From: Streptomyces sp. NRRL F-2580
GTDB lineage: Bacteria; Actinomycetota; Actinomycetes; Streptomycetales; Streptomycetaceae
Direction of reading: 5' to 3'
DNA length: 64,000 nucleotides
Assembly (NCBI RefSeq): GCF_000720115.1
Contig: NZ_JOIR01000022.1
Coordinates: forward strand, 1-64,000
Part shown: piece by piece, positions 8,236-16,227 of the stretch
Numbering within the stretch: position 1 is the first letter of the stretch
How the letters are laid out: every line of letters begins with the position of its first letter
The notes under the pieces: generated by a model
Database searches by the model: none
What the model was told of the DNA's origin: nothing
What the model saw: the letters and a program-made list of their open reading frames with translations, nothing else
Made by a program: the position numbers and the translations under genes

Positions 8236-9512
8236 GCCGGCTCCTGGGAACTGGGCGCAGGGACGCCGAGGGCGAGGAGGGCGGTGTCGTCGTCGAGGCC
8301 ATGGCCGAAGCTGTCCAGCAGGCCAGTCAGTGCCTCCACGACCGCGGCCGGGGACCGGCCGGCGTGGTAGGTGGCGAAGGCGCGCAGGGCTTCGTCTCCG
8401 TACAGGTCGGTGCGGCCTTCGCCGGTGCGGGCTTCGGTGAGGCCGTCGGTGTAGAGCAGGAGGGTGTCGCCGGGTCCCAGGGTGGTGGTGGCGGGGGCGA
8501 AGGGCGCGGTGGGCAGGATGCCGACGAGGAGGCCGCCGGGGGTGGGCAGGAAGTCGGCTGTGCCGTCGGCGTGCAGGACGAGGGCCGGGGGGTGGCCGCC
8601 CGAGGCCAGGTGGACCGTGACCTGGCCGGTGCCCGGGTCGGGTTCGAGGGTGCCGAAGATGGCGGTGCAGTAGCGGGGGTCGCCTGTGCTGAAGCGCTCG
8701 TGAAGGACTTTGTTGAGGGTGGTGAGGGCGGAGACGGGGTCGGGGTCGTGGAGGGCTGCGGTGCGCAGGGTGTAGCGGGTGAGCGAGGTGACGGCGGCGG
8801 CTTCCGGGCCCTTGCCGCACACGTCGCCGAGGAAGAAGGCGAAGCGTGTGGCGTCGAGGGGGAAGACGTCGTAGAAGTCGCCGCCGAGCCGGTCGGGCGA
8901 GGCGGTGCGGTAGTGCGCGGCACTCTCCATGCCGGGTATGGCCGGCAGGGTGTCGGGCAGGAGCGATGACTGCAGTGCGGCGAGGGCGTCCTGGAGCCGG
9001 GCCCGGTCGGCTTCGGCCTGCCGGTGTGCTTCTTCAGCGGCTTTGCGGGCCCGCAGGAGTTCCTCTTCGTAGGCGCGGCGGTCGCGGGCGTCGAAGAGGG
9101 TGGTGCGGATCAGCAGCGGCTCGCCCATTGCCCCCTGCTTGACCACGGAGGAGACCAGCATCGGCATCCGGACGCCGTCGGCATTTTTGATCTCCAGGGC
9201 GATGCCGCCGATCTCGCCCTGCATACGCAGCAGCGGCGCGAAGTGCGTCTCGTGGTAGAGCTTGCCGCCCACGGTCAGCAGGTCGGTGAAGCGCAATCGC
9301 CCCACCACCGCCTCCCGGTTCATGCCCAGCCAGTCCAGCAGCGTCGCGTTGATCTTCGCGATGGTGCCGTCCATCAGCGTGGACAGGTACCCGCACGGTG
9401 CACGCTCGTACAGCTCCTCCGCGCTGTCCTCCAGCAGCGCGGCGAAGGCCGCATCCGAGGTCTCGTCGTCGCCGGCGTCGTGCGGGTCGGACTGCTGACC
9501 GGTACGGCACAT
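8232..9512 (-). CDS. PAS domain-containing PP2C (SpoIIE/RsbP-like) serine phosphatase
   Basis: About 426 residues. The N-terminal third is a PAS sensor (LYERAPCGYLSTLMDGTIAK and the following WLGMNREAVVGRLRFTDLL), then a helical linker (about 160-190, rich in Glu/Arg/Ala) and a C-terminal SpoIIE PP2C domain with metal-binding motifs (GGDFYDVF, FFLGDVCGKG, LLYTDGLTEAR, DDDTALLAL). This is the architecture of Bacillus RsbP. It is predicted to dephosphorylate the STAS protein encoded immediately downstream, with which it shares an ATGA overlap; its own start overlaps the RsbQ-like gene's stop. ATG 9512 or GTG 9515 are both possible starts. Signal sensed by PAS is unknown. Confidence 0.9.
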   Translation of the reverse strand: MCRTGQQSDPHDAGDDETSDAAFAALLEDSAEELYERAPCGYLSTLMDGTIAKINATLLDWLGMNREAVVGRLRFTDLLTVGGKLYHETHFAPLLRMQGEIGGIALEIKNADGVRMPMLVSSVVKQGAMGEPLLIRTTLFDARDRRAYEEELLRARKAAEEAHRQAEADRARLQDALAALQSSLLPDTLPAIPGMESAAHYRTASPDRLGGDFYDVFPLDATRFAFFLGDVCGKGPEAAAVTSLTRYTLRTAALHDPDPVSALTTLNKVLHERFSTGDPRYCTAIFGTLEPDPGTGQVTVHLASGGHPPALVLHADGTADFLPTPGGLLVGILPTAPFAPATTTLGPGDTLLLYTDGLTEARTGEGRTDLYGDEALRAFATYHAGRSPAAVVEALTGLLDSFGHGLDDDTALLALGVPAPSSQEPA

Positions 9513-10315
9513 CACCGCAGGCCGGCCAGGAAGCCGGTGATCGCTTCGTTGGTGGCTTCGGGTGCGGACATGTGCGGGCAGTGCCCGGTCGCATCCAGAG
9601 TGACCAGTGTCGAGCCGGGGATCGCCTGGTGCACGTAGGCGCCGACCTCCCGGGGGGCGATCGCGTCCTGGGTGCAGTCCAGCACCAGCGTCGGCACGCT
9701 CACCCTCTTGAGGTCGTCCCTCGAGTCGGACAGGAAGGTGGTGCGGGCGAAGACGCGCGCCATCGCCGGGTCGGTGGCACAGAAGCTGTTCGTCAGCTCC
9801 TCACCGAGCTCGGGCCGCTCGGCGTTCCCCATGATCACCGGCGCCATCGCCGCCGACCACCCCAGATAGTTCGACTCCAGCGAGTCGAGCAGCTCGTCGA
9901 TGTCTTGCGCGCTGAACCCGCCCCGGTAGCCCTCGTCGTCGATGTACCGGGGAGAGGGCGCCACCATCACCAGCGCCCCGATCCGTTCCGGAGCCATCCC
10001 GGCGGCCAGCACACCGATCATCGCGGAGACCGAATGCCCCACGAACACCGCGCCTCGAAGGTCGAGCACATCGCACACGTCCACCACGTCCTGGGCGTAA
10101 CCGGCGAGGGATGCGTAGCGGGCCTCGGAGAACGCCGAAGGGTCCGAGCGGCCCGAACCCACGTAGTCGAACAGCACCACCCGGTAGTCCTTGGCCAGTG
10201 CGGGGACGGTGAGGCGCCACATGTTCTGGTCGCAGCCGAACCCGTGCGCAAGGACCACCGTCGGGCCCTGGGGATTGCCGGTCACGGTGACATTGTTCCT
10301 GCGCTGGATATCCAT
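9512..10315 (-). CDS. RsbQ-like alpha/beta hydrolase, partner of the PAS-PP2C phosphatase
   Basis: A 267-residue alpha/beta hydrolase. The oxyanion turn is LAHGFGCDQNMW (residues 22-33), the nucleophile elbow is GHSVS with Ser95, and the C-terminal His is in DATGHCPHMSAPE, with an Asp strand in LVLDCTQDAIAP. Serine position and the GHCPH motif match Bacillus RsbQ (Ser96), which activates the phosphatase RsbP in energy stress. The downstream gene is a PAS-PP2C phosphatase whose start overlaps this stop, strengthening the assignment. The start is ATG 10315 (MDIQRRNNV); the long open frame upstream is not conserved-looking. KAI2/D14-type hydrolases share the fold, so alternative hydrophobic ligand roles are possible. 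Confidence 0.88.
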   Translation of the reverse strand: MDIQRRNNVTVTGNPQGPTVVLAHGFGCDQNMWRLTVPALAKDYRVVLFDYVGSGRSDPSAFSEARYASLAGYAQDVVDVCDVLDLRGAVFVGHSVSAMIGVLAAGMAPERIGALVMVAPSPRYIDDEGYRGGFSAQDIDELLDSLESNYLGWSAAMAPVIMGNAERPELGEELTNSFCATDPAMARVFARTTFLSDSRDDLKRVSVPTLVLDCTQDAIAPREVGAYVHQAIPGSTLVTLDATGHCPHMSAPEATNEAITGFLAGLR

Positions 10316-10660
10316 ACCGAGCAGTCTCTCAGGCCACACCCACCACTCGGGCAATCCCCCCGGATCACCCCACACGCCCCACCACGCCTTCACACGTCCC
10401 CGAGGCAGCTTTGAGGGCGCGATCCGACTGTTGCCGGCGCCGTCGGCCACCGGAATGAACTCGAACCGCGCGCAGTCGGCCACGCGGATATTGCACAGGT
10501 GCCGGTCAGCCCTTGGAAGAACGAAGCGCAGGCGCCAGGGCCATGGAGCAACGCCCCCGGGGGCGCTCGTGGTGCCTCCGGCGGCGGGTGTGCATCTCAC
10601 CTGGTCCGACGACCGGACAGCGATCCGGTTTTCAGGTCGTCGTGTTCACCAGGTACGCCT
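10316..10660. other. 345-base gap, no gene recognised
   Basis: Between the start of the RsbQ-like gene and the relaxase remnant no convincing gene is visible. A reverse open frame continues through it from the hydrolase but has no ribosome site or recognisable motif. The promoter of the three-gene signalling operon should lie in its left part; I did not find a clear -35/-10 pair. Confidence 0.4.
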
Positions 10661-10978
10661 CCCTGGTGGACGTCCCAAGGACACCGGGGACAAGGCCGCC
10701 TCCCCGGGGGCCCGGGCGGCGGTCGCGACGGCGTGGGCCCAGCCACCGGCGCCGAGCATCTCCAGCGCCCGCTGGTGGTCGCCGGTCCGCCACACCTCCA
10801 GCGCGGCCCGCTCCACCTCGGGCTCCTGGCGCCGGTTCTCCGTGCGGGCCTCACCGTCGACCAGGCGGTGGACCTCTCGGAGCCACCCGCCCACGCCCCC
10901 AGCCTGGAGCTGCTCGGGGTCGCCGCTCGCGGCGGGCTTCGTGCCGGTGCGGGCGGCCTCGACGACCGGCAGGATGTG
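10661..10978 (-). pseudogene. Fragment of a MobF-type conjugative relaxase/helicase
   Basis: A reverse reading of about 100 codons with near-complete G/C third positions carries HILPVVEAARTGTKPAASGD, then PEQLQAGG and GGWLREVHRLVDGEARTENR, continuing RQEPEVERAALEVWRTGD. GDPxQL and LxExRRQ are motifs of the SF1 helicase half of TraI/TrwC-like relaxases found on actinobacterial conjugative plasmids. Both ends are missing: there is no start, no relaxase (HUH) domain, and homology fades after AHAVATAARA. It is a relic of an integrated conjugative element or plasmid. The opposite strand here is the upstream part of a long forward frame that only becomes a real gene at 10982. Confidence 0.7.
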
Positions 10979-10981
10979 CGG

Positions 10982-11503
10982 GTGAACCAGGTGACGATCA
11001 GCGAAGAAGACCGCCGACAGCTCGGACTCTGGGCTGCCGACTGCGCCGAGCGGGTGCTGCCCCTGTTCGAGGCCAAGGCTCCCGACGACACCCGCCCTCG
11101 CGAGGCCCTCGAGGCCCTCCGGGCCTTCACGCACACGGGGAAGCGGACAGCACGGCTGCGGGCCGCCTCCTGGGCCGGCCTCAAAGCCGCCGGCGAGGTC
11201 GACGATCCGCCCGCGGCGTCCGCCGCTCGCGCCGCGTGCTACGCGGCAGCGGCCCCGTACATCCATGCGTTGGCCACGCCTCACCAGGCGAAGCACATTC
11301 ACGGGCCCGCGATATACGCCGCGCTCGCCCGCGAGCTCTCGGCGGGCGAGGACGCGGCCGTCGGTGACGAGGAACTCCGATGGGCGATCGGGCACGCACC
11401 CCCGGAAGTCCGCGCACTGATCCGGCTGATGCCGGCCTGCGAGCCCGGTCGTAGCCGACTGGCCGCGCTGCGCCACCACTTGGACTCGGCATTGCGTCGC
11501 TGA
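10982..11503 (+). CDS. Putative immunity protein (Imm5-like helical protein)
   Basis: A 173-residue all-helical protein from GTG 10982 (VNQVTISEEDRRQLGLWAAD). It has the pattern seen in actinobacterial proteins annotated as putative immunity proteins or, loosely, SbcC-like: CAERVLPLFEAKAPDDTRPR, a central HTGKRTARLRAASWAGL segment, and a conserved HALATPHQAKHIHGPAIYAA. No toxin gene lies next to it. The start was chosen because recognisable sequence begins there and upstream DNA belongs to the relaxase fragment on the other strand. Function is by family label only; it could be an orphan antidote. Confidence 0.65.
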   Translation: MNQVTISEEDRRQLGLWAADCAERVLPLFEAKAPDDTRPREALEALRAFTHTGKRTARLRAASWAGLKAAGEVDDPPAASAARAACYAAAAPYIHALATPHQAKHIHGPAIYAALARELSAGEDAAVGDEELRWAIGHAPPEVRALIRLMPACEPGRSRLAALRHHLDSALRR

Positions 11504-11592
11504 CCGGCCAGGCCCGCCCGCCCCGGTGAGCGGCGACTCACGGATAATGACGATCAGCCGAGGGGCGGCTCGTGTCGACTGGGGGAAGAGTC

Positions 11593-12186
11593 ATGCGCGT
11601 AGGGGTGTATCTCGCACATCCGCGGCCGGGAAGCTTCAATCACGCGCTGTTCGACGCGGTGGTGGAGGAGTTGCGCGGGCGCGGTTGCCAGGTGGTGGCG
11701 CACGATCTGTGCGCCGAGGAATTCGCACCGTCACTCGCTGCCCAGGAGACGGAGACGGTCCGGTCGGCGTCGCAGGCCCACGACGCGCAGGTGGCGCTCC
11801 ACCGGGCCGAGGTGGGGACGCTCGACGCCATGGTGTTCGTCCACCCGAACTGGTGGGGCATGCCACCGGCCGTCCTGGCCGGCTGGGTGCAGCGCGTATT
11901 CGTACCCGGCGTCGCCTACAAGCTGGGCACCGCGGACGGGGAGCCCGCGGGGCTCCTGAAGGCCGGCCGGGCGCTCGTCCTGAACACCTCCGACACCCCC
12001 GCCGATCGCGAGGAGTCCGAGTTCGGCGACCCGCTGCACAGCATCTGGTCGGCATGCGTCCTGCCGTACGTGGGAGTCGCCGACGTGCGCCGCGTCGTCT
12101 TCCGTACCGTCACCGACTCGGCCGACGAGGACCGCGCGGCGTGGCTCGCCGAGGCACGTCGGCAGGCCGCCGCACTGTTGACCTGA
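11593..12186 (+). CDS. NAD(P)H-dependent oxidoreductase (flavodoxin-like fold)
   Basis: About 197 residues, Flavodoxin_2 family (quinone reductase/KefF-like). The first strand and FMN loop are VGVYLAHPRPGSFNHALFDA, and the second cofactor-binding region is VFVHPNWWGMPPAVLAGWVQ followed by RVFVPGVAY, which closely resemble the NWWGxPAxxKGxxDRVxxxGFAY motif. It probably reduces quinones or related electrophiles using FMN and NAD(P)H. Start ATG 11593 sits close after a GGGGGAAGAG ribosome site; GTG 11572 is an alternative. The gene ends at a strong terminator hairpin at 12244-12278. Confidence 0.88.
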   Translation: MRVGVYLAHPRPGSFNHALFDAVVEELRGRGCQVVAHDLCAEEFAPSLAAQETETVRSASQAHDAQVALHRAEVGTLDAMVFVHPNWWGMPPAVLAGWVQRVFVPGVAYKLGTADGEPAGLLKAGRALVLNTSDTPADREESEFGDPLHSIWSACVLPYVGVADVRRVVFRTVTDSADEDRAAWLAEARRQAAALLT

Positions 12187-12220
12187 ACCGTGACGGATGG
12201 GGCGCCGCGCGTGTTCGCGG

Positions 12221-12250
12221 GTGCGCCGACGTGCGCCGACGTGCGCCTCT
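12221..12250. repeat. Short tandem repeat of gtgcgccgac
   Basis: Two exact copies of the 10-base unit and a partial third (gtgcgcct) lie directly before the terminator hairpin. Non-coding and probably incidental. Confidence 0.7.
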
Positions 12251-12278
12251 GCCTCCTGACGGACAGGAGGCAGAGGCG
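12244..12278 (+). terminator. Intrinsic terminator, 15-bp perfect stem
   Basis: Arms 12244-12258 (CGCCTCTGCCTCCTG) and 12264-12278 are perfectly complementary around a 5-base loop (ACGGA). There is no T-run, as is common in Streptomyces. It lies 58 bp after the oxidoreductase stop and separates it from the lux-like operon. Confidence 0.8.
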
Positions 12279-12362
12279 AAGATATTGGCGGATGTGGCCA
12301 TGCTGGCCGGAAGTCCTCGGCCAATTTGGTGACAAGCGCACTGATGTTTCATCATTGTGACA

Positions 12363-12383
12363 GCACGTCAGCTCTTGACGTGC
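12363..12383. promoter_or_regulatory. 8-bp inverted repeat upstream of the lux-like operon
   Basis: GCACGTCA (12363-12370) and TGACGTGC (12376-12383) flank a 5-base spacer GCTCT. It lies 124-144 bases before the first operon gene, in the only untranslated stretch preceding it, so it is a candidate operator or leader hairpin. No regulator gene adjoins the operon. Confidence 0.45.
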
Positions 12384-12506
12384 GTCGAGGAGCCGGGGGC
12401 ACCGGGGGGTCCCCCGTTCACACCGGTCGAAGTCGCAGGCGAGTTCTCGTTGTCGCCGTGCGCCGCCGGGGCTCCCGTCCCATTTCCGTCACCAAGGCAA
12501 AGGCCC

Positions 12507-13775
12507 ATGTCCGCTCAGCAACTCTCGGACCTCATACGTTTCGCCCGTCACAACTCGCCCTTCTACCGTGACCTTTACGCGTCCCTGCCGCCGCATGCCG
12601 ACCGCCTCACCGACCTGCCGGTGGTCGACCAGCAGGAGTTCTGGGCGGCCAACGGCCTCCACGACAGCCGCGTGTTGACCGGCCCGCTCAGCGAGGCAAC
12701 GGTCTACAAGACCGGCGGCACCACCGGTTCCCCCAAGTTCTCCGTCTACACCCGCGACGAGTGGCGCACCTTCGTCACCGCCTTCGGCCAGGGACTGGTG
12801 GACACGGGTCTGCGCCCGGGACACCGCGTCGCCGACCTCTTCTACGCGGGGGAGCTGTACGCCAGCTTCCTCTTCGTCCTGGACTCACTCGCCCACGCGC
12901 CCGTGGACAACGTCCGCCTGCCCATCGGCGGCGGCGCGCCGCTGGAGACGACGATCCCCACGCTGCGCGATCTCGCCGCCCAGGTACTGACCGGCACGCC
13001 CACCACCCTGTGCCGGCTCGCCGAGCAGGCCGTCTCGTCCGGTGTCCGCCTCGACTCCGTCGAGCTGCTGCTCTTCGGCGGCGAGGCGCTCTTCGACGAC
13101 CAACGGCGCCTGCTGGCCACCGCGTTCCCCCGCGCCGAGGCCCGTTCCGTCGGATACGCCAGCGTCGACGCCGGCCTCCTCGGCTGCCCCGTGCCCGGCG
13201 CCGACGCCCGCGTGCACCGGGCCTTCACCCCGTATTCGGTCGTTGAGATCCTCGACGACTCCACCGATGAGCCCGTCACCGAACCCGGGCGGCCCGGCCG
13301 CGTCGTCGTGACCAGCCTTTTCCGCCGCCTGATGCCGATCATCCGGTACCCCGCCGGTGACCGGGCCGAGTGGACCGGCACGGGGCCCGGGCACTTCCGG
13401 ATCCTCGGCCGCGCGGAGGAGGGCGTACGGGTCGGTCCCGTCTCCCTCTACACCCAGGACGCCCAGGACGCCGTGAGCGCGGCGGACACCGACGGGCGGG
13501 TGGTCGGCACGCAGCTCGTCGTCCGCCGCTGGGATGGCCGCGACGGGCTCGTCCTGCGCTTGGCGACGGCTCCCGGCGACCCCGACCACGGCCGGGAGGA
13601 ACTGGCCGGGGCCGTCGTCACGGAGCTGGAGACCGTACGGCCGCTGTATCCGGACAGTGTGCGCGCCGGGTTCGTGCACCCGCTCTCCGTGGAGTGGGCG
13701 CGCCACCGCGACCTCGCCGTCAACCCGCGCTCGGGCAAGCTCGTCCGGGTCCTCGACGAGAGGCCGACCGCATGA
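12507..13775 (+). CDS. PaaK-like adenylate-forming enzyme, first gene of the lux-like operon
   Basis: A 422-residue enzyme of the phenylacetate-CoA ligase/CapK group of the ANL superfamily. The N-terminal RFARHNSPFYRDL helix, the ATP loop KTGGTTGSPKF (Gly-rich residues about 70-74), LLLFGGEALFDDQ, SVGYASVDAGLLG and the hinge region VTSLFRRLMPIIRYPAGD are all present. It should activate a carboxylic acid as acyl-AMP and pass it to CoA or a protein thiol. Start ATG 12507 follows AAAGG; the open frame extends to GTG 12357 but recognisable sequence begins at 12507. Its stop overlaps the MFS start (ATGA), so the five genes are coupled. The acid is not predictable; aryl or alkyl are possible. Confidence 0.88.
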   Translation: MSAQQLSDLIRFARHNSPFYRDLYASLPPHADRLTDLPVVDQQEFWAANGLHDSRVLTGPLSEATVYKTGGTTGSPKFSVYTRDEWRTFVTAFGQGLVDTGLRPGHRVADLFYAGELYASFLFVLDSLAHAPVDNVRLPIGGGAPLETTIPTLRDLAAQVLTGTPTTLCRLAEQAVSSGVRLDSVELLLFGGEALFDDQRRLLATAFPRAEARSVGYASVDAGLLGCPVPGADARVHRAFTPYSVVEILDDSTDEPVTEPGRPGRVVVTSLFRRLMPIIRYPAGDRAEWTGTGPGHFRILGRAEEGVRVGPVSLYTQDAQDAVSAADTDGRVVGTQLVVRRWDGRDGLVLRLATAPGDPDHGREELAGAVVTELETVRPLYPDSVRAGFVHPLSVEWARHRDLAVNPRSGKLVRVLDERPTA

Positions 13776-15085
13776 CCGCCACACCCGTGACCGCCACACC
13801 CGTGACCGAGGAGGCCGCGCGCGAGGTCGAGGCCGGAGGCCGACGCGGGCCGCTGATCCTGCGCAACCGCGCCTTCGGCGCCGTCTGGCTCGGCCAGGTC
13901 CTCACCCAGGCCGCCGTCCGCATGTTCCAGGTCGGCGTGTCCTGGTGGATCGTCGCCTACGCCGTCCGCGACGCCCGCGGCCTGGCCTCCGGGCTGTTCA
14001 TGGCCCTCTGCACGCTGCCCGCCGTGGTGCTCGCTCCCGTGGTGGCCCGGACGGTGGCCGGATTCGCCCACCGTTCGGTGCTGCGGACCGCCGCCGGACT
14101 GGCCGCGGCCACCGCGGGCGTCCTCGCGGTATGGGCGCAGGGCGGCGGACCGCCGCTCGCCGGGGTGTACGCCGCCGCTCTCGCCCTCGCCACCTGCCAG
14201 GCGTTCTTCGACCCCTGCCTGACCACTTCGGTGCCCGAACTCGTCGACGACGCCGACATCGAGACGGCGACCGGTTTCGAGCTCTCCACGCAGTCCCTGG
14301 CCGGCCTCGGCGGAGCGCTGCTCGGCGCCCTGACGGTCGACCGGGCCGGGGTGGCCGGACTCGCCGCGGGCTGCGCGGCCGCTTACGCCGGCGCCGCCGT
14401 CCTGGTCGCGAGCGCCCGTTTCCGCAGCCCGGCGTCGTCCGCGCCCTCCTCGGACGAACCGCCGGCGCGGCGCCCGTTGCGCCGCATCCTCGGCGAACTG
14501 CCCTATGTGCGGCGGATCCTGGTCTGCTTCACCGCGGCGAACCTCTTCACCGCCGCCGTGTTCGTCGTCATCCCCCTCTACACCCGCTCGGTCCTGCACG
14601 GCGGTGGCGGCACGGTCGCCCTGCTGGAGGCCTCGCTGGGCGCGGGCGCCCTCGTCGGCGCCTTCACGGGTACCCGCGTGCCCGGGCGGCCCACCGTCGC
14701 AGGCGCCTGGTCCCTGGGCCTGATGGCCCTCGCGCTGGCGCTGCCCGGCCTGTTCGCCCACCGCTTGGTCATCGCGGGCTGCCTCGCCGCGGCCGGCTGG
14801 TGCGCCGGGGCCGTCAGCGTCCGCTTCGTGGCCCTGTTCCAGCGGCTGGTGCCCACCGCCGACAAGCCCGGCTTCTTCGCCGTAATGCAGGCCGTACTGG
14901 GCGCCTCCCTGCCGGTGGCGTCCCTGGTGTTCGGCTCCGCGGGCGACCTGTTCTCCCCGCAGACCCTGTGCCTGGTGCAGGGCGTCGGCCTGCTGCCCGC
15001 GGCCTGCGCGCTGGCCCTGCTGGGGTCCCGTGCGCCCGAACCCGAGCCTTCGGCGACGCCGGAAGTCCTCGGAGGCACCCGGTGA
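13772..15085 (+). CDS. MFS transporter
   Basis: A 437-residue major facilitator protein with about 12 hydrophobic segments; the first begins near AFGAVWLGQVLTQAAVRMFQ, a typical opening of the MFS_3/EntS-like exporter group. The N-terminus has a small duplicated unit (ATPVT twice, from a 15-base DNA repeat). It is the second gene of the overlapping operon (ATGA with the PaaK-like gene, GTGA with the GNAT gene), so it most likely exports the pathway product or gives self-resistance. A long forward frame covering this gene in another phase is a shadow. Confidence 0.88.
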   Translation: MTATPVTATPVTEEAAREVEAGGRRGPLILRNRAFGAVWLGQVLTQAAVRMFQVGVSWWIVAYAVRDARGLASGLFMALCTLPAVVLAPVVARTVAGFAHRSVLRTAAGLAAATAGVLAVWAQGGGPPLAGVYAAALALATCQAFFDPCLTTSVPELVDDADIETATGFELSTQSLAGLGGALLGALTVDRAGVAGLAAGCAAAYAGAAVLVASARFRSPASSAPSSDEPPARRPLRRILGELPYVRRILVCFTAANLFTAAVFVVIPLYTRSVLHGGGGTVALLEASLGAGALVGAFTGTRVPGRPTVAGAWSLGLMALALALPGLFAHRLVIAGCLAAAGWCAGAVSVRFVALFQRLVPTADKPGFFAVMQAVLGASLPVASLVFGSAGDLFSPQTLCLVQGVGLLPAACALALLGSRAPEPEPSATPEVLGGTR

Positions 15086-16227
15086 ACCCCGTCATCACCC
15101 CGGCCACCTGCGCGGACATCGCCGAACTGCGCCAGCTCTACTACGCCGTCTACGGGCCGCACTACCCCGTGGCCCTCGGCACCGACCCGGCCGAGATGGC
15201 CCGGCTCATCGAGGACCCGTACTCGCTGTGGCTCGTCGGCCGCTGCGCCGGCAGCGGGGCCCTGACGTCGTCCGCCGCCGTCCGCGGTGAGCCGGGCAGC
15301 CGCATCGGCCGCCTGGAGGGCATCGCCGTCCACCCCGAGCACCGCTCGGCGGGCCTGGCCGCCACCCTGACCGAGGCGCTGTGCGCCGGGATGCTGGACA
15401 CGGGGCGGCTGGACTCGGTGTACGCGACCGTACGCACCGTCAGTTCCGGTCCACAGCGCGTTGTCGCGCGCAACGGCTTCCGCCCGCTGGGCATCCTGCC
15501 CAACGCGGTGGATCTCCGCAGCCGCGAAAGCCTCGCACTCTACGCGCGTCACTCCGCGGGTGTGCTCGACCGCCGGATCCCCGTCACCGAAGTGCCCGCC
15601 CCGCTGCTGCCCTTGCTGCGCACCGCCGAGGCCGCCCTCGGTATCCGCTACCCCGGGGTCCGCGCGGAGCCCAGCCCCCTCCCGGCACCCGCGCCGCACG
15701 GGGCCGCCGAACAACTGGAGATGATCGAGGCGCCGGCCTTCGTCCGCCGCCGCTTCCGCGAGCGGTTCCCCTGCGCCCAGGGCTGGTTCTACCCGCTGCA
15801 CACCCCCAACGTGCTGCTCACCCCGGAAGACGGCCGCTTCGAGGTGTACGCCTACCTCAACCGCGCCGGCGGGTACGCCTCCCTGCTGACCGCCCACCCC
15901 GATCCGGCCGCCGCGGCCGCGTACCTCGAACCCGTCACCCGGGCCCTCGCCCGTGCGGGTGCCGGCTACGTCGAGGCCCTGGTGCCGCTCGCGCACCGGG
16001 AGGCACTCTCCGCCTTCCTCGCCCAGGGGTTCGTCGCCGGGGCCCTCTACCCGGCGATGCGCGCGGACGGCGCCGGCTTCCACGACTACGCCGTGCTGTC
16101 CCGTTCCAGCGAGCGGATCGACTTCCGCGGCGTCGCCGTCGAACCGCCCCTCCAGCCCTATCTGGACTGCTACACGTCGGCCTGGGCGTCGACCCATCTG
16201 CCCACATCATCCGAGGTCGCCTCATGA
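15082..16227 (+). CDS. GNAT-fold protein with N-terminal acetyltransferase domain, part of the lux-like operon
   Basis: A 381-residue protein. Residues 1-155 are a GNAT acetyltransferase: GRLEGIAVHPEHRSAGLAAT is the V-x-x-xx-R-x-x-G/A acyl-CoA motif and VVARNGFRPLGILPNAV the closing strand. The C-terminal half (about 220-381) reads FEVYAYLNRAGGYASLLTAH and AFLAQGFVAGALYPAM, resembling a second, degenerate GNAT-like fold. The start is GTG 15082, whose codon overlaps the MFS stop. In this operon it may transfer an acyl group from CoA or from the LuxE/LuxC-type proteins to an amine. That role is inference; no substrate is evident. Confidence 0.78.
   Translation: MNPVITPATCADIAELRQLYYAVYGPHYPVALGTDPAEMARLIEDPYSLWLVGRCAGSGALTSSAAVRGEPGSRIGRLEGIAVHPEHRSAGLAATLTEALCAGMLDTGRLDSVYATVRTVSSGPQRVVARNGFRPLGILPNAVDLRSRESLALYARHSAGVLDRRIPVTEVPAPLLPLLRTAEAALGIRYPGVRAEPSPLPAPAPHGAAEQLEMIEAPAFVRRRFRERFPCAQGWFYPLHTPNVLLTPEDGRFEVYAYLNRAGGYASLLTAHPDPAAAAAYLEPVTRALARAGAGYVEALVPLAHREALSAFLAQGFVAGALYPAMRADGAGFHDYAVLSRSSERIDFRGVAVEPPLQPYLDCYTSAWASTHLPTSSEVAS

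Noticed and set aside
10499..10981. The 5' part of the long forward frame before the immunity-like gene
   Set aside because: The relaxase fragment on the opposite strand explains the codon bias; homology of the forward gene starts at 10982.
13534..16227. An 897-codon forward frame across the MFS and GNAT genes
   Set aside because: The first part is an Arg/Pro-rich shadow of the MFS gene; the real gene begins at GTG 15082.
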